Positions 23,720-32,689 of a DNA stretch of 47,205 nucleotides are shown piece by piece (the stretch's first letter is position 1; every line of letters starts with the position of its first letter). Both the position numbers and the translations under genes were made by a program. The notes under the pieces are model-generated. The model ran no database searches. It saw only the letters and a program-made list of their open reading frames with translations, and was not told the origin of the DNA. This stretch comes from CAVTHW01 sp963734625 (lineage in GTDB: Bacteria; Acidobacteriota; Terriglobia; Bryobacterales; Bryobacteraceae): the NCBI GenBank assembly GCA_963734625.1, contig CAVTHW010000011.1, positions 1 to 47,205 of the forward strand. The letters run 5' to 3'.

Positions 23720-25545
23720 AGCAATTGCTGCGACTGCTGCACTATGTGCGGCCTTATCTGCCGCCGCTGTTCTTGTCCGTGTTCCTGATGGCCTGCGTGG
23801 GCGTAGCTCAAGGGCTGATCGCGCTGTTGATTAAACCGGTCTTCGACCGCGTGCTGGACCCGGCCTCGGCCGACGCTCCAGTGGCGCTGTTCATTGTTCC
23901 GGTCTTCAGGACTACGGTCTACCTCAACGATCTCATTCCCATCGGCATCCGTCCGGTATGGACGCTGATTGCGGTGGGCATCCTCGCCGTGTACCTCCTT
24001 CGGGGCCTGTGCGATTACGCGGGCAACTACCTGATCAGCTACGTCGGCCTCTCCGCGGTGACGGACCTCCGGCAGCGGATCTTCGACAAGGTCCTGCGCC
24101 ATGGCGCTGAGTTTTTCGAGTCGCACTCGACGGGCAAGCTGATGAGCTCGATCATGAACGACATCGAGAAGATTCAGGTCGCCACGTCGAGCATGCTCGC
24201 CGATTTGCTGCGGCAGTTCTTCATTGTCGTGGGCCTTTTGTACGTGCTTCTGGCCATGGACTGGAAGCTGGCGATCGTCAGTGTGACACTTCTGCCTTTC
24301 GTCCTGGTCCCCACCGCCCGCATTGGAAGGCGGATCCGCCGCACCACGCGCCGCGCCCAGGACGACATGGCGGAGATGAGCCAGATTCTGGAAGAGACCC
24401 TGAGCGGCCACCAGGTAGTGCGGGCGTTTGGCGCGGAGGAGTACGAGTCGCGCCGCTTCCACCACACCGCCGCGCGCCTGCGCAAGAGCAATCTGCACTA
24501 CGTGGCGCAGCAGGCCATCGCTTCGCCGCTGATCGAGTTCTTCGCGGCGCTCACCATCGTCGGACTTCTCACTTACGCCCGGACCCAAATCAAGCTGGGC
24601 CATATGACGACCGGCGGATTCACCAGCTTCGTTATCGCGCTGTTGATGCTCTACGAGCCGGTGAAGCGCCTGACCGGGATCCACAACATCTTCCAGCAGG
24701 CCATCGGCGCCTCACAGCGGGTGTTCGAGTATCTGGACCGGCCCGAGGCCATCCCGGAGCGGGCGGACGCCGTCCCGCTCAAGCGCTTCGAGAAGTCCAT
24801 CGTTTACGAGCGGGTCGCCTTCACCTACCCAACAACATTCAGCGAATTCGTGCTGGAGGACATCAACCTGGAGGTCAAGCGCGGCGAGGTCGTGGCTCTG
24901 GTGGGTCCCAGCGGGGCCGGCAAGACCACCCTCGTCCAACTCCTGCCGCGCTTTTACGATGTGACCGGCGGCGCCGTGCGGATCGACGGCCACGACACGC
25001 GGGATCTGACGATTGCCTCCCTGCGCAAGCGAATCAGCATCGTGCCCCAGGAGACGTTTCTGTTTAACGACAGCGTGTCCAATAACATCCGCTACGGCAA
25101 TCGGGACGTCGGGATGCGCGCGGTCCGCGAGGCGGCGCGCGATGCGCTGTGCGAGGAGTTCATCCTTCAGATGCCCCAGGGCTACGACACCGTGATCGGC
25201 GAACGCGGCATGCGGCTGAGCGGCGGCCAGCGGCAGCGGATCGCCATCGCCAGGGCCCTGCTCGAAGACGCCCCGATCCTGATCCTGGACGAGGCCACCT
25301 CGCACCTGGACACGGAGTCAGAATTGCTTGTGCAGAAGGCTTTGGGAAACCTGATGGCCAGGCGGACGGTGATCGTGATCGCCCACCGGCTGTCCACCAT
25401 CCGGCGCGCGGACAAGATCGTGGTGATCGATCAGGGGAGGGTGTGCGAAACCGGAAAGCACGACCAGCTCGTCACCGCCGGCGGCATCTATCAGAAGCTC
25501 TACGAATTGCAGTTCTTGGAGGCGGGCCAGGCCCTCGACCTATGA
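23716..25545 (+). CDS. msbA: MsbA-like lipid exporter (ABC, half-transporter)
   Basis: Homodimeric ABC exporter, likely flipping lipid A-core across the inner membrane. The 609 residues contain six membrane spans (~15-320) and an ATPase domain with Walker A GPSGAGKTT, the Q-loop, signature LSGGQRQRIAIARAL, Walker B ILILDEATSHLD and the switch His (AHRLST). Length is near that of E. coli MsbA (582). Substrate is inferred from context (GT9 upstream) and could be another lipid. It overlaps the genes on both sides by four bases. Confidence 0.88.
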   Translation: MKQLLRLLHYVRPYLPPLFLSVFLMACVGVAQGLIALLIKPVFDRVLDPASADAPVALFIVPVFRTTVYLNDLIPIGIRPVWTLIAVGILAVYLLRGLCDYAGNYLISYVGLSAVTDLRQRIFDKVLRHGAEFFESHSTGKLMSSIMNDIEKIQVATSSMLADLLRQFFIVVGLLYVLLAMDWKLAIVSVTLLPFVLVPTARIGRRIRRTTRRAQDDMAEMSQILEETLSGHQVVRAFGAEEYESRRFHHTAARLRKSNLHYVAQQAIASPLIEFFAALTIVGLLTYARTQIKLGHMTTGGFTSFVIALLMLYEPVKRLTGIHNIFQQAIGASQRVFEYLDRPEAIPERADAVPLKRFEKSIVYERVAFTYPTTFSEFVLEDINLEVKRGEVVALVGPSGAGKTTLVQLLPRFYDVTGGAVRIDGHDTRDLTIASLRKRISIVPQETFLFNDSVSNNIRYGNRDVGMRAVREAARDALCEEFILQMPQGYDTVIGERGMRLSGGQRQRIAIARALLEDAPILILDEATSHLDTESELLVQKALGNLMARRTVIVIAHRLSTIRRADKIVVIDQGRVCETGKHDQLVTAGGIYQKLYELQFLEAGQALDL

Positions 25546-26432
25546 GCATTCGCAGCATGACCGGCTTTGCCCGCGTTCGGGCGTCTTCCGAGCGGGACGA
25601 AGTGATCGTTACCGTAAAGACCGTCAACCACCGCGGCCTGGACATCCATTTCCAGATGCCGGGCGACCTGGATGTTTTCGAAAGCTCGTTGCGCGCGCTC
25701 GTGAAACGCACCCTTGTGCGGGGTCATGTGCAAGTCGGCATCGGGCTCTCGAGGCCTCAAGCTGCGCCGGGCATCCTGAACCGCGAGCTGCTGGAAGCCT
25801 ACCTGGCGGCCTTCCGCGCCGCCGCCGAAGCGGCGGGGGTGGTCGGGGAACCGGACCTGAATGCGGCGCTTAGTCTGCCGGGGATGTTTCGCGCCGGCGC
25901 CCCCGGAGAACCCAGCCCGGAAACCGAGCAGCTTCTTGTCACAACGCTCGAGCAGGCCATGGGGGCGCTCAACTCCTTCCGTGAGCGGGAGGGCGCCGAG
26001 CTTGCCTCGGACATGCTGACGCGCACGGCGGCGATACAGGATGCCGCGAGCCGGATCGAAGATCTGCGCGCGCGGGCCATGCCCGTCTATCAGGCGCGCT
26101 TGTCCGAACGGCTGTCGGAACTGCTCGGAACCGCGGCCATCGAGCCCGCGCGGCTGATGCAGGAGGCCGCGATCCTGGTGGACCGCGGCGACGTCTCCGA
26201 AGAATTGACCCGCCTCAGGGTCCACGCCGGCCAACTGGAGGGCATGCTGAAGGCGGGAGGCGAGGTCGGCAAGAGAATCGACTTCCTGCTCCAGGAAATG
26301 GGGCGGGAAACCAATACCATCCTGTCCAAGACCAACGGCATCGGAGATCTGGGCCTGGCCATCTCGGACCTGGCGCTGGCGGTCAAGGCGGAAATCGAAA
26401 AGATCAGAGAACAGTCACTGAACCTGGAATGA
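25542..26432 (+). CDS. YicC family endoribonuclease
   Basis: The 296-residue protein starts with the diagnostic IRSMTGFARV and ends with the DUF1732 block GKRIDFLLQEMGRETNTILSK. YicC proteins are RNases that act on small RNAs in E. coli; this is family knowledge. The gene sits immediately before gmk, the classic yicC-gmk-rpoZ arrangement, with ATGA overlaps on both sides. Confidence 0.93.
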   Translation: MSIRSMTGFARVRASSERDEVIVTVKTVNHRGLDIHFQMPGDLDVFESSLRALVKRTLVRGHVQVGIGLSRPQAAPGILNRELLEAYLAAFRAAAEAAGVVGEPDLNAALSLPGMFRAGAPGEPSPETEQLLVTTLEQAMGALNSFREREGAELASDMLTRTAAIQDAASRIEDLRARAMPVYQARLSERLSELLGTAAIEPARLMQEAAILVDRGDVSEELTRLRVHAGQLEGMLKAGGEVGKRIDFLLQEMGRETNTILSKTNGIGDLGLAISDLALAVKAEIEKIREQSLNLE

Positions 26433-27034
26433 GCATAGTATTCATAATCTCGGCGCCATCCGGATCCGGCAAATCTACCCTCGTTAGCGGGCTCTTGAAG
26501 GAAATGCCCGAACTGCTGTTTTCCATTTCTTACACCACCCGGTCCCCACGTGGCCAGGAGCGGCCAGGAGAGAACTATTACTACACAAGTAGAGAGGATT
26601 TTGAGCAGCGAATTAAACAAGATGAGTTCCTGGAGTGTGCGGAGGTTTTCGGTAACTACTACGGTACTCATAGAAGCAATCTGGACCGGGCGCAGGCCGA
26701 GGGAAGGGACTTGGTACTCGACATCGACGTCCAAGGTGCGCGACAATTGAGGGGACGAATTCCGGAAGCCGTTAGTATTTTTATACTTGCACCTTCCCGC
26801 GAGATTCTGGAACAACGGCTGCGCGACCGGTCGGAAGACCCGGAAGCGGTGATCGCCCGGCGGCTGCGCGAAGCAGCGGATGAGATTCGCAATTACACTG
26901 ACTATGACTACATCGTGGTGAACCACGAGGTGCCCTCTTCGGTCGGCAATCTGGTTTCGATTGTCAAGGCGGAGCGAGTCCGCCGCAGCCGGGTGGAAGG
27001 GGAAGTTCGGCCGATCCTGGCCACATTTGAGTGA
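26429..27034 (+). CDS. gmk: Guanylate kinase
   Basis: Phosphorylates GMP (or dGMP) to the diphosphate with ATP. The 201 residues carry the P-loop SAPSGSGKST, the GMP-binding YTTRSPRGQE, and the IDVQGARQL segment. In the first 360 bases codon use is more AT-rich than in neighbouring genes (for example Ile-ATA, Arg-AGA, Leu-CTT), against the otherwise GC-ending style. The start overlaps yicC by four bases and the stop overlaps the putative rpoZ GTG. Confidence 0.95.
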   Translation: MSIVFIISAPSGSGKSTLVSGLLKEMPELLFSISYTTRSPRGQERPGENYYYTSREDFEQRIKQDEFLECAEVFGNYYGTHRSNLDRAQAEGRDLVLDIDVQGARQLRGRIPEAVSIFILAPSREILEQRLRDRSEDPEAVIARRLREAADEIRNYTDYDYIVVNHEVPSSVGNLVSIVKAERVRRSRVEGEVRPILATFE

Positions 27035-27312
27035 AGGGAACAACGCGAGTGATCGCAGGCATTATGGTTGAGACACCCCCGAGGAACAACACTCTTTACA
27101 CCATTCCGGACGATCCCGAACAGAGCATTTACCGCTGGATCGTCGTCACCGCCAAGCGCGCCCGGCAGCTTCAGGGCGGAGCGCGGCCGGTTCTTCCGAC
27201 AACCTCCAAGAAACCGACCGTCATCGCCGCCGAGGAAGTTCGGCGCGGGCTCGTGAAGTGGGAGGACGACTTGCTGAACCCTCCGCCCGAGGAGCCCGCA
27301 CCAGGGGAGTAG
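27031..27312 (+). CDS. rpoZ: RNA polymerase omega subunit
   Basis: Small subunit that helps assemble RNA polymerase and binds ppGpp with beta prime. The core RWIVVTAKRARQLQGGARP, followed by KPTVIAAEEVRRG, is the conserved omega fold. The 93-residue frame starts at GTG 27031 overlapping gmk; AAGGGA precedes a GTG at 27049, and an ATG at 27064 is also possible, so the start is uncertain. It lies between gmk and coaBC as usual. Confidence 0.88.
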   Translation: MKGTTRVIAGIMVETPPRNNTLYTIPDDPEQSIYRWIVVTAKRARQLQGGARPVLPTTSKKPTVIAAEEVRRGLVKWEDDLLNPPPEEPAPGE

Positions 27313-27315
27313 GCG

Positions 27316-28531
27316 ATGCGCGCGATCCTCGGCGTCGGCGGCGGCATCGCCGCCTACAAGGCGGCCGAATTGGCGCGTGCGCTGGGCGAGCGCGGCATCG
27401 AGGTTCAGGTGGTCATGACCGCGGCGGCGCAGGAATTTGTGCAGCCGCTCACCTTCGCCGCTCTGACCGGGCGCAAAGTCATCACCAGCTTGTTCCCGGC
27501 GGCGGGCCAGGAAGAGACGCTGGGGAGCGCCGTCGAGCACATCCGGGTGGCGCAGGAGCACGATGTGCTGGTTGTGGCTCCGGCCACGGCGGACCTGCTG
27601 GCCAAATTCGCGCACGGCCTGGCGGACGATTTTCTGAGCACCCTCTACCTGGCCTTCACCGGGCCGGTGGTCCTGGCGCCCGCCATGAACACCAACATGT
27701 GGCGGCACACCGCGACCCAAGCCAACCTCGAGGCGCTGCGCGGGCGCGGGCACGTGCTGATAGGCCCGGATGATGGCTCGCTGGCCTGCGGCACGACCGG
27801 ACCTGGGAGAATGTCCGAGCCCGAGGTGATCGCCGAAGCCGTGGCCGCATTGCTCGGCCAGCCGAAGGATCTGGATGGCGAAACGGTTCTGATCACCGCC
27901 GGGCCGACCCAGGAACCGCTCGACCCGGTGCGCTACCTTACCAACCGTTCGAGCGGCAAGATGGGCTATGCCCTGGCCGAGGCCGCCGCAGCGCGCGGGG
28001 CCCACGTGGTTTTGGTTTCCGGGCCGGTCGAACTCAGCGCGCCGCGCGGCGTCACGGTCTCTGCGGGTGCGTACGGCGCGCGAGATGCGCGAAGCGGTCC
28101 TGGCGAATCTCGAGGCGGCCACCATAGTCATTAAGGCCGCCGCCGTCGCGGACTACCACCTACCCCAAGTGCCGCAAAGCAAGCTCAAGAAGACCGCCGC
28201 CCGCCTGTCTCTGGAACTCGAACCGACGCCGGATATCCTGGCCGAACTTGGCCAAAAGAAGGGTGGCCGGCTGCTGGTCGGATTTGCCGCCGAGACCGAG
28301 AACCTCGCCGGGGAGGCGCGCCGGAAACTGCGCTCGAAGAACTGCGACATGATCGTGGGAAACCTGGTGGGCCAGGAGGGAACCGGCTTCGAATCCGATA
28401 CCAACGAAGTGATTTTGGCTCTTTCGACAGGTGAGGTGGTCCCAGTCCCAAAAGCCTCCAAACTCGCGATTGCCGGTCGCATCTTCGACGAAATCCTGAA
28501 ACTCCGCCTCGCCCTCCACGCCGCCCGATGA
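27316..28531 (+). CDS. coaBC: Phosphopantothenoylcysteine decarboxylase/synthetase, with one frameshift
   Basis: Bifunctional coenzyme A enzyme: CoaC decarboxylates, CoaB ligates cysteine. The CoaC half (1-~180) has GVGGGIAAYKAAEL, PAMNTNMW and the ACGTTGPGRM lid; the CoaB half starts at ITAGPTQEPLDPVR. The frame breaks around 28065-28067 (an extra G in GCGGGTGCG); deleting one base restores VRTAREMREAVL and the AAAVADY segment, giving 404 residues, a normal length. The stop overlaps the next start by four bases. Confidence 0.92.
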
Positions 28532-29199
28532 ACCAGGAACTGCTGCGCCAGCGCCTTGAGTTCTATCGCGACCTGGGGGTGCGGACCGTGTATCGCCGCG
28601 AGAAGCCTATGACCGTCTCCGAGGTTTCGGATTCCCTGGAATACATCCGCGCGGATATTGGCGATTGCACCCGCTGCCGCCTGCATCAGGGCCGTAACAA
28701 GATCGTATTCGGCTCGGGCAACCAGCAGGCGAAACTGGTCTTCGTCGGCGAGGGCCCGGGCGCGGATGAAGACGCCCAGGGATTGCCCTTCGTGGGGCGC
28801 GCCGGGCAATTGCTCACGCAAATGATCGACGGCACGGCGCAAAAAGAGGGAATTCCCATCGAGCGCAAAGACGTCTACATCTGCAACGTGGTCAAGTGCC
28901 GTCCCCCCGAGAATCGCACCCCCGAGCCCGACGAGATGGAGACGTGCGGGCAATTCCTGCAGCGCCAATTGCTGGCCATCCACCCCAAGGCGATTTGCGT
29001 TCTGGGCGCGACCGCGGCCAAAGCGCTGCTCGAGCGCAAGGAAGGCGTCACCAAAATGCGCGGCAACTGGTATCGCTGGAAGGAGATCCCGGTGATGGTC
29101 ACCTATCATCCTTCCTACCTGCTGCGCCCTTACAACCAGAACGCCAAGCGCGAAGCATGGGAAGATCTCAAGAAGGTTCTCCACTATGTCTACGACTGA
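28528..29199 (+). CDS. Uracil-DNA glycosylase, family 4 (4Fe-4S)
   Basis: Removes uracil from DNA to start base-excision repair. The 223-residue protein has the cluster cysteines (CTRCRLH, plus Cys residues in VKCRPP and ETCGQF), the catalytic loop GEGPGADEDAQGLPFVGRAG and the TYHPSYLLR motif that contacts the flipped base. An N-terminal extension of about 35 residues resembles those of family 4 enzymes fused to polymerase-like segments. It overlaps coaBC by four bases and tmk by 14. Confidence 0.9.
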   Translation: MNQELLRQRLEFYRDLGVRTVYRREKPMTVSEVSDSLEYIRADIGDCTRCRLHQGRNKIVFGSGNQQAKLVFVGEGPGADEDAQGLPFVGRAGQLLTQMIDGTAQKEGIPIERKDVYICNVVKCRPPENRTPEPDEMETCGQFLQRQLLAIHPKAICVLGATAAKALLERKEGVTKMRGNWYRWKEIPVMVTYHPSYLLRPYNQNAKREAWEDLKKVLHYVYD

Positions 29200-29867
29200 G
29201 CCCCGCCGCGGACTCTTCATCACCTTTGAGGGGATCGACGGCAGCGGCAAGACTACCCAAATGCGGCTGCTGGCCGGGGCGCTTCGTGCTGAGGGCCGTG
29301 AAGTCGTCGAGAACTACGAGCCGGGCGGCACGCCGATCGGGACGCAGATTCGCCGCATCCTGCTGGACGCCGCCAATCAGGCGCTCTCTCCCACGGCCGA
29401 GCTGCTGCTGTATTTCGCCTCGCGCGCGCAGAATGTGGACGAGCTGATCCAGCCGGCCTTGCGCGCGGGCAAGATCGTGCTCTCGGACCGCTTTACGGAT
29501 TCGACGCTGGTCTACCAGGGTGTCGGGCGAGGGCTCGGCAAGGATGTCGTGCGTCAGCCTGGACGCCGTCGCCTGCCGGGGACTGGCGCCCGATCTGACC
29601 CTGCTAATCGACATTGATTTGGAAACCAGCCTGGGCCGCGCGCACTCCCGCAACCGCACCTTGCAGGAGAACGGCGCCCTGGCCGAGACCCGAATGGACG
29701 ACCAGGCCGTCGACTTCCACCGGCGCGTTCACGGCGCCTACGCCGAACTGGTGCGAAGCGAGGCCGGACGGTTCGCCGTGATCGACGGCAGGCGCGACAT
29801 CGAGGCCGTGGCCCGGGATGTGCGGGAAGCCGTGGCGCAACGCCTCCGGAAGGCTGCGCGTGTTTGA
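29186..29867 (+). CDS. tmk: Thymidylate kinase, with one frameshift
   Basis: Phosphorylates dTMP to dTDP for DNA synthesis. The P-loop FEGIDGSGKTTQ, the dTMP-binding ENYEPGGTPIG (the usual DRE-type 'REPGGT' shape) and SDRFTDSTLVYQG are intact. At about 29551-29555 the frame shifts; removing one base (GTGCGTCAGC) restores the VVRSLDAVACRGLAPDLTLL block and gives 226 residues. The holB start overlaps the stop by eight bases. Confidence 0.92.
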
Positions 29868-30883
29868 AGGTTTCTACGGCAACCCGGCGGCGACCAGCGC
29901 GCTGGAGCGCATGATCGAGCAGCAGAAGATCCCCCAGACGCTGCTGCTGGCAGGCCCGGAAGGCGTGGGCAAGGCAACCCTGGCGCGGCGGTTCGCCTCG
30001 CGCCTGCTGGGCGGCGCCGGCAAGATCGAGAACGACGACCTGAGCCTGCCGCATAATCTCGCCTTGATCCAGGAGCGCGAGAAGTGGCCCGCCGACAAGC
30101 GCGCCGAAGAGCCGCTCTTCTTCGGCTCGCATCCGGATTTCCTTACCTTTGCCCCCGACGGCCCCTTGCGCCAAATCTCCATCCAGCAGATGCGCCTCGC
30201 CAAAGACCGCGCGCAGTACAAGCCCGACCGGGGCAGCCGGCGGATATTCCTGATCGATCACCTGGACCGCGCCAACGAGCAGGCGGCGAATTCCCTGCTG
30301 AAGACGCTGGAGGAGCCTCCCGAGCACCTGATCCTGGTGCTCACCGCCCAGAACGCTTACGATCTGCTGCCCACCATCCGGTCGCGTGTGGTTCCCCTGC
30401 ACCTTGCGCCCCTCTCGGGCGAGGAGATGAGCCGTTTTGTCGCGGCCCGCGCGCTCGACCAGCCCGAGCGGCGCCTGGCTCTGGCCGGAGGGAGCCCGGG
30501 CGTGGCGATATCGCTGGATCTCGACGAGTACGACCGCCGTAAGAACGCGATGTTGGCTTTGCTTCGGACGGCGTCCGGCGCGGCGCCCTTCAGCAGTTGG
30601 GTGGAAGTGTCCGACACCGTGCTGGCGGGGCGGGAGGACAAGCTCGAAGGCCACCTGAAAGTCCTCTACGGCCTGCTGGCGGACCTTCTGGCGGTGCGCG
30701 AAGGGTCCGGCGATGTCCGCAACCCGGAGTTGCGGCCCGAACTGGAGAAGCTGGCCGCGCGCGTCTCCTTCAATTGGATCCGCTCGGCCGTGGATAAAGT
30801 GGACGAGCTGATGTCCCTCCTGCGCCGAAACATCCAGAAAGAGCATCGCCCTGGACGCTCTAATTCTGGAACTGCGGCCGTAG
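29860..30883 (+). CDS. holB: DNA polymerase III delta-prime subunit, with one frameshift
   Basis: Part of the clamp loader. The N-terminal AAA+ module has GPEGVGKAT (Walker A) and LIDHLDRANEQAANSLLKTLEEPP, with the sensor region VPLHLAPLSGEEM. The start is GTG 29860, preceded by GGAAGG. The usual C-terminal NIQKxxALDALIL is broken at about 30840 (extra G in AAAGAGC); without that base the protein ends at TAG 30881-30883 with 340 residues. As read, the frame instead runs on to 30960. It follows tmk, a common pairing. Confidence 0.9.
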
Positions 30884-30952
30884 TCTCCGGCGCCCTCCCG
30901 GTGCGCGAGAATAGAAACAGTTCCACTTTCTCCGGAGGAGGCATGGACGGTC

Positions 30953-31946
30953 ATGGCTAGCTACCCGCAGGAAGCGATCCGCTCACAACTCGTCGACCGC
31001 CGGCACAAGCTGACGGCGGCCATCGACGATGTCGAAGACGCAACCCACCTCGAAGATCTCTTGCAGCAGGTTGACTTGGCTCTCGATCGCATTGATCGAG
31101 GCTCCTACGGCATCTGCGACGCATGCCACGAGCCCATCGAAGCGGATCGGCTGCTGGCCAACCCTCTGATGTGCTTGTGCCTGGACCACCTCACCACGGC
31201 CCAGATGGAGGCCCTTCAACAGGATCTGGATTTGGCCTCTCGGATTCAGGCTGGCCTGCTGCCCAGCGCAGATTACGTCTCCGCCGGATGGGAAGCCAGC
31301 TACCACTACGAAGCCGCCGGTGCCGTCAGCGGCGACTATTGCGATCTGATTAGCTTGGACGGCGGCGGCCTGTTCTTTGCCATGGGGGACATCTCCGGTA
31401 AAGGCGTCGCAGCCTCCCTGCTAATGTCCCACCTGCACGCGATCATTCGCAGCCTCGTTCCCACCGGCTTGCCCCTGGAACAGCTTGTGGAACGGGCCAA
31501 CCGGATCTTCTGCCAGAGCACAATTTCCTCGGCTTTCGCCACGCTGGTCTGCGGCAGGGCTACGGAATCCGGCGATGTCGAGATCTGCAATGCCGGACAT
31601 TGTCCGCCGCTAACGTTTCCGGGCGACCCGTCGGTCCTGACCGGACCGACCGGCCTGCCCATCGGTATGTTTGCCGACGGCCGTTACTCAGTGCGCCATT
31701 TTCAACTCCCGCGCGGACAGGGGTTCTTCCTCTACACCGACGGGTTGGTCGAGGCTCGGAATCGGGAGGATGAAGAGTACGGCACCGACAGGCTTTCGCT
31801 CATGCTGGCGGCGAAAGGAAACTTACCCACACCGCGACCTGCTGAGGGTGTGTCGGGAGGACCTCGCCAGATTCCAGGCTGGCTCACCGAGGCTGGATGA
31901 CGTGACCCTCATGGGCATCAGAAGAACCGATAACTATCACAACTGA
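30953..31946 (+). CDS. RsbU-type PP2C phosphatase with DksA/TraR-like zinc finger, one frameshift
   Basis: Likely a serine/threonine phosphatase in a partner-switching or stress pathway. The N-terminus (~1-85) has a DksA/TraR-type zinc finger (Cys-Asp-Ala-Cys, then Cys-Leu-Cys), without the expected Cys-x2-Cys spacing in the second pair. A PP2C/SpoIIE domain follows: GAVSGDYCDL, FAMGDISGKGVAASLLM, ATLVCGR, CNAGHCPP, YTDGLVEARN. Removing one base near 31831 (CCACACCGCG) restores LPTRDLLRVCREDLARF and extends the protein to 330 residues ending at TGA 31944-31946; as read it ends at 31900. GGAGGAGG lies before ATG 30943, out of frame, so the exact start is uncertain. Confidence 0.85.
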
Positions 31947-31970
31947 TTTAACTGCAGGGATATATTCGGC

Positions 31971-31999
31971 TTGACAGGCAATTGAATCATCCGTATACT
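31971..31999 (+). promoter_or_regulatory. Consensus promoter of the tetR gene
   Basis: TTGACA (31971-31976), a 17-base spacer and TATACT (31994-31999): an almost perfect sigma-70 promoter. The predicted start of transcription, about 7 bases on, leaves only some 5-6 bases before ATG 32012. Confidence 0.75.
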
Positions 32000-32019
32000 T
32001 GAAACGATCGTATGATTCA
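31983..32019. promoter_or_regulatory. Operator palindrome over the tetR promoter and start codon
   Basis: TGAATCATCCG (31983-31993) is repeated in inverse as CGTATGATTCA (32009-32019) with one mismatch across 11 positions and 15 bases between. The -10 box begins immediately after the left arm, and ATG 32012-32014 lies in the right arm. TetR-type proteins normally bind such palindromes in their own promoters. Confidence 0.65.
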
Positions 32020-32683
32020 GGCGAACGTTTCATCTAATATCGGAGCCGCTACCAGAGAGCGTATCCTCGACTCCGCTGAGCGGCTCTTCGTCGAGAATGG
32101 CTTCGATGCCACCTCTTTGCGCATGATCACCACCGACGCCGGGGTGAACCTCGCGTCCGTGAACTACCATTTCCACTCCAAGGATGCGCTGATTGAAGCC
32201 GTATTCGCGCGCCGCATCGGCCCCGTCAACCGGCGGCGCCTCGAGTTGCTCAACGCCTGCCTGGAGAAAGCCGGGGAAGGGCCGCCGCCCCTGGAAGAGA
32301 TTATTCGCGCCTTTATCGAGCCGGCCATCATGTTGCGCCTGGGTCCTGCCGGCGCTGATGTGGGCCGGCTCTTCGGCCGAACCTATGGCGGGCCGTCCGG
32401 GACGGCGCGCCGCTGCTTCTTCGAGATGATGAGGGAGATAGCCCGGCCGTTCACCGAGGCGTTTCGCAAGGCTGCCCCGGACCTGCCCCAGGTGGAACTT
32501 CTGTGGCGAATCCATTTCTCCATCGGGGTGATGGCTCACACCCTGGCCGGGGCCGACCACCTGAAGACCGTCTCGGCGGGGCTCTGCGACCTGTCGGACC
32601 CGGAGAGCGTCATCGAGCGCATCGTCGCCTACGTGGCCGCCGGGATTCGCGCTCCATTGCCGGACAAACTGAACCGGAGTTGA
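32012..32683 (+). CDS. TetR-family repressor (CecR-like), exporter control
   Basis: The 223-residue protein has an N-terminal TetR helix-turn-helix (~14-60: RERILDSAERLFVENGFDATSL through VNYHFHSKDALI) and a variable helical ligand-binding half. Context (outer-membrane factor, HlyD, two ATPases and two ABC-2 permeases on the same strand) matches the E. coli cecR-ybhGFSR layout, and CecR is a TetR protein. There is no Shine-Dalgarno and almost no leader; the start is the first in-frame ATG after the promoter. It probably represses itself and the exporter genes. Confidence 0.88.
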   Translation: MIQANVSSNIGAATRERILDSAERLFVENGFDATSLRMITTDAGVNLASVNYHFHSKDALIEAVFARRIGPVNRRRLELLNACLEKAGEGPPPLEEIIRAFIEPAIMLRLGPAGADVGRLFGRTYGGPSGTARRCFFEMMREIARPFTEAFRKAAPDLPQVELLWRIHFSIGVMAHTLAGADHLKTVSAGLCDLSDPESVIERIVAYVAAGIRAPLPDKLNRS

Positions 32684-32689
32684 AAACCT

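Noticed and set aside
23452..24684. 410-codon minus-strand ORF opposite the GT9 and MsbA-like genes
   Set aside because: Antisense shadow; the sense frames carry full family motifs.
30943..30960. Five-codon ORF after GGAGGAGG before the phosphatase
   Set aside because: Probably the true phosphatase start region disturbed by another base error, or chance; too short to support.
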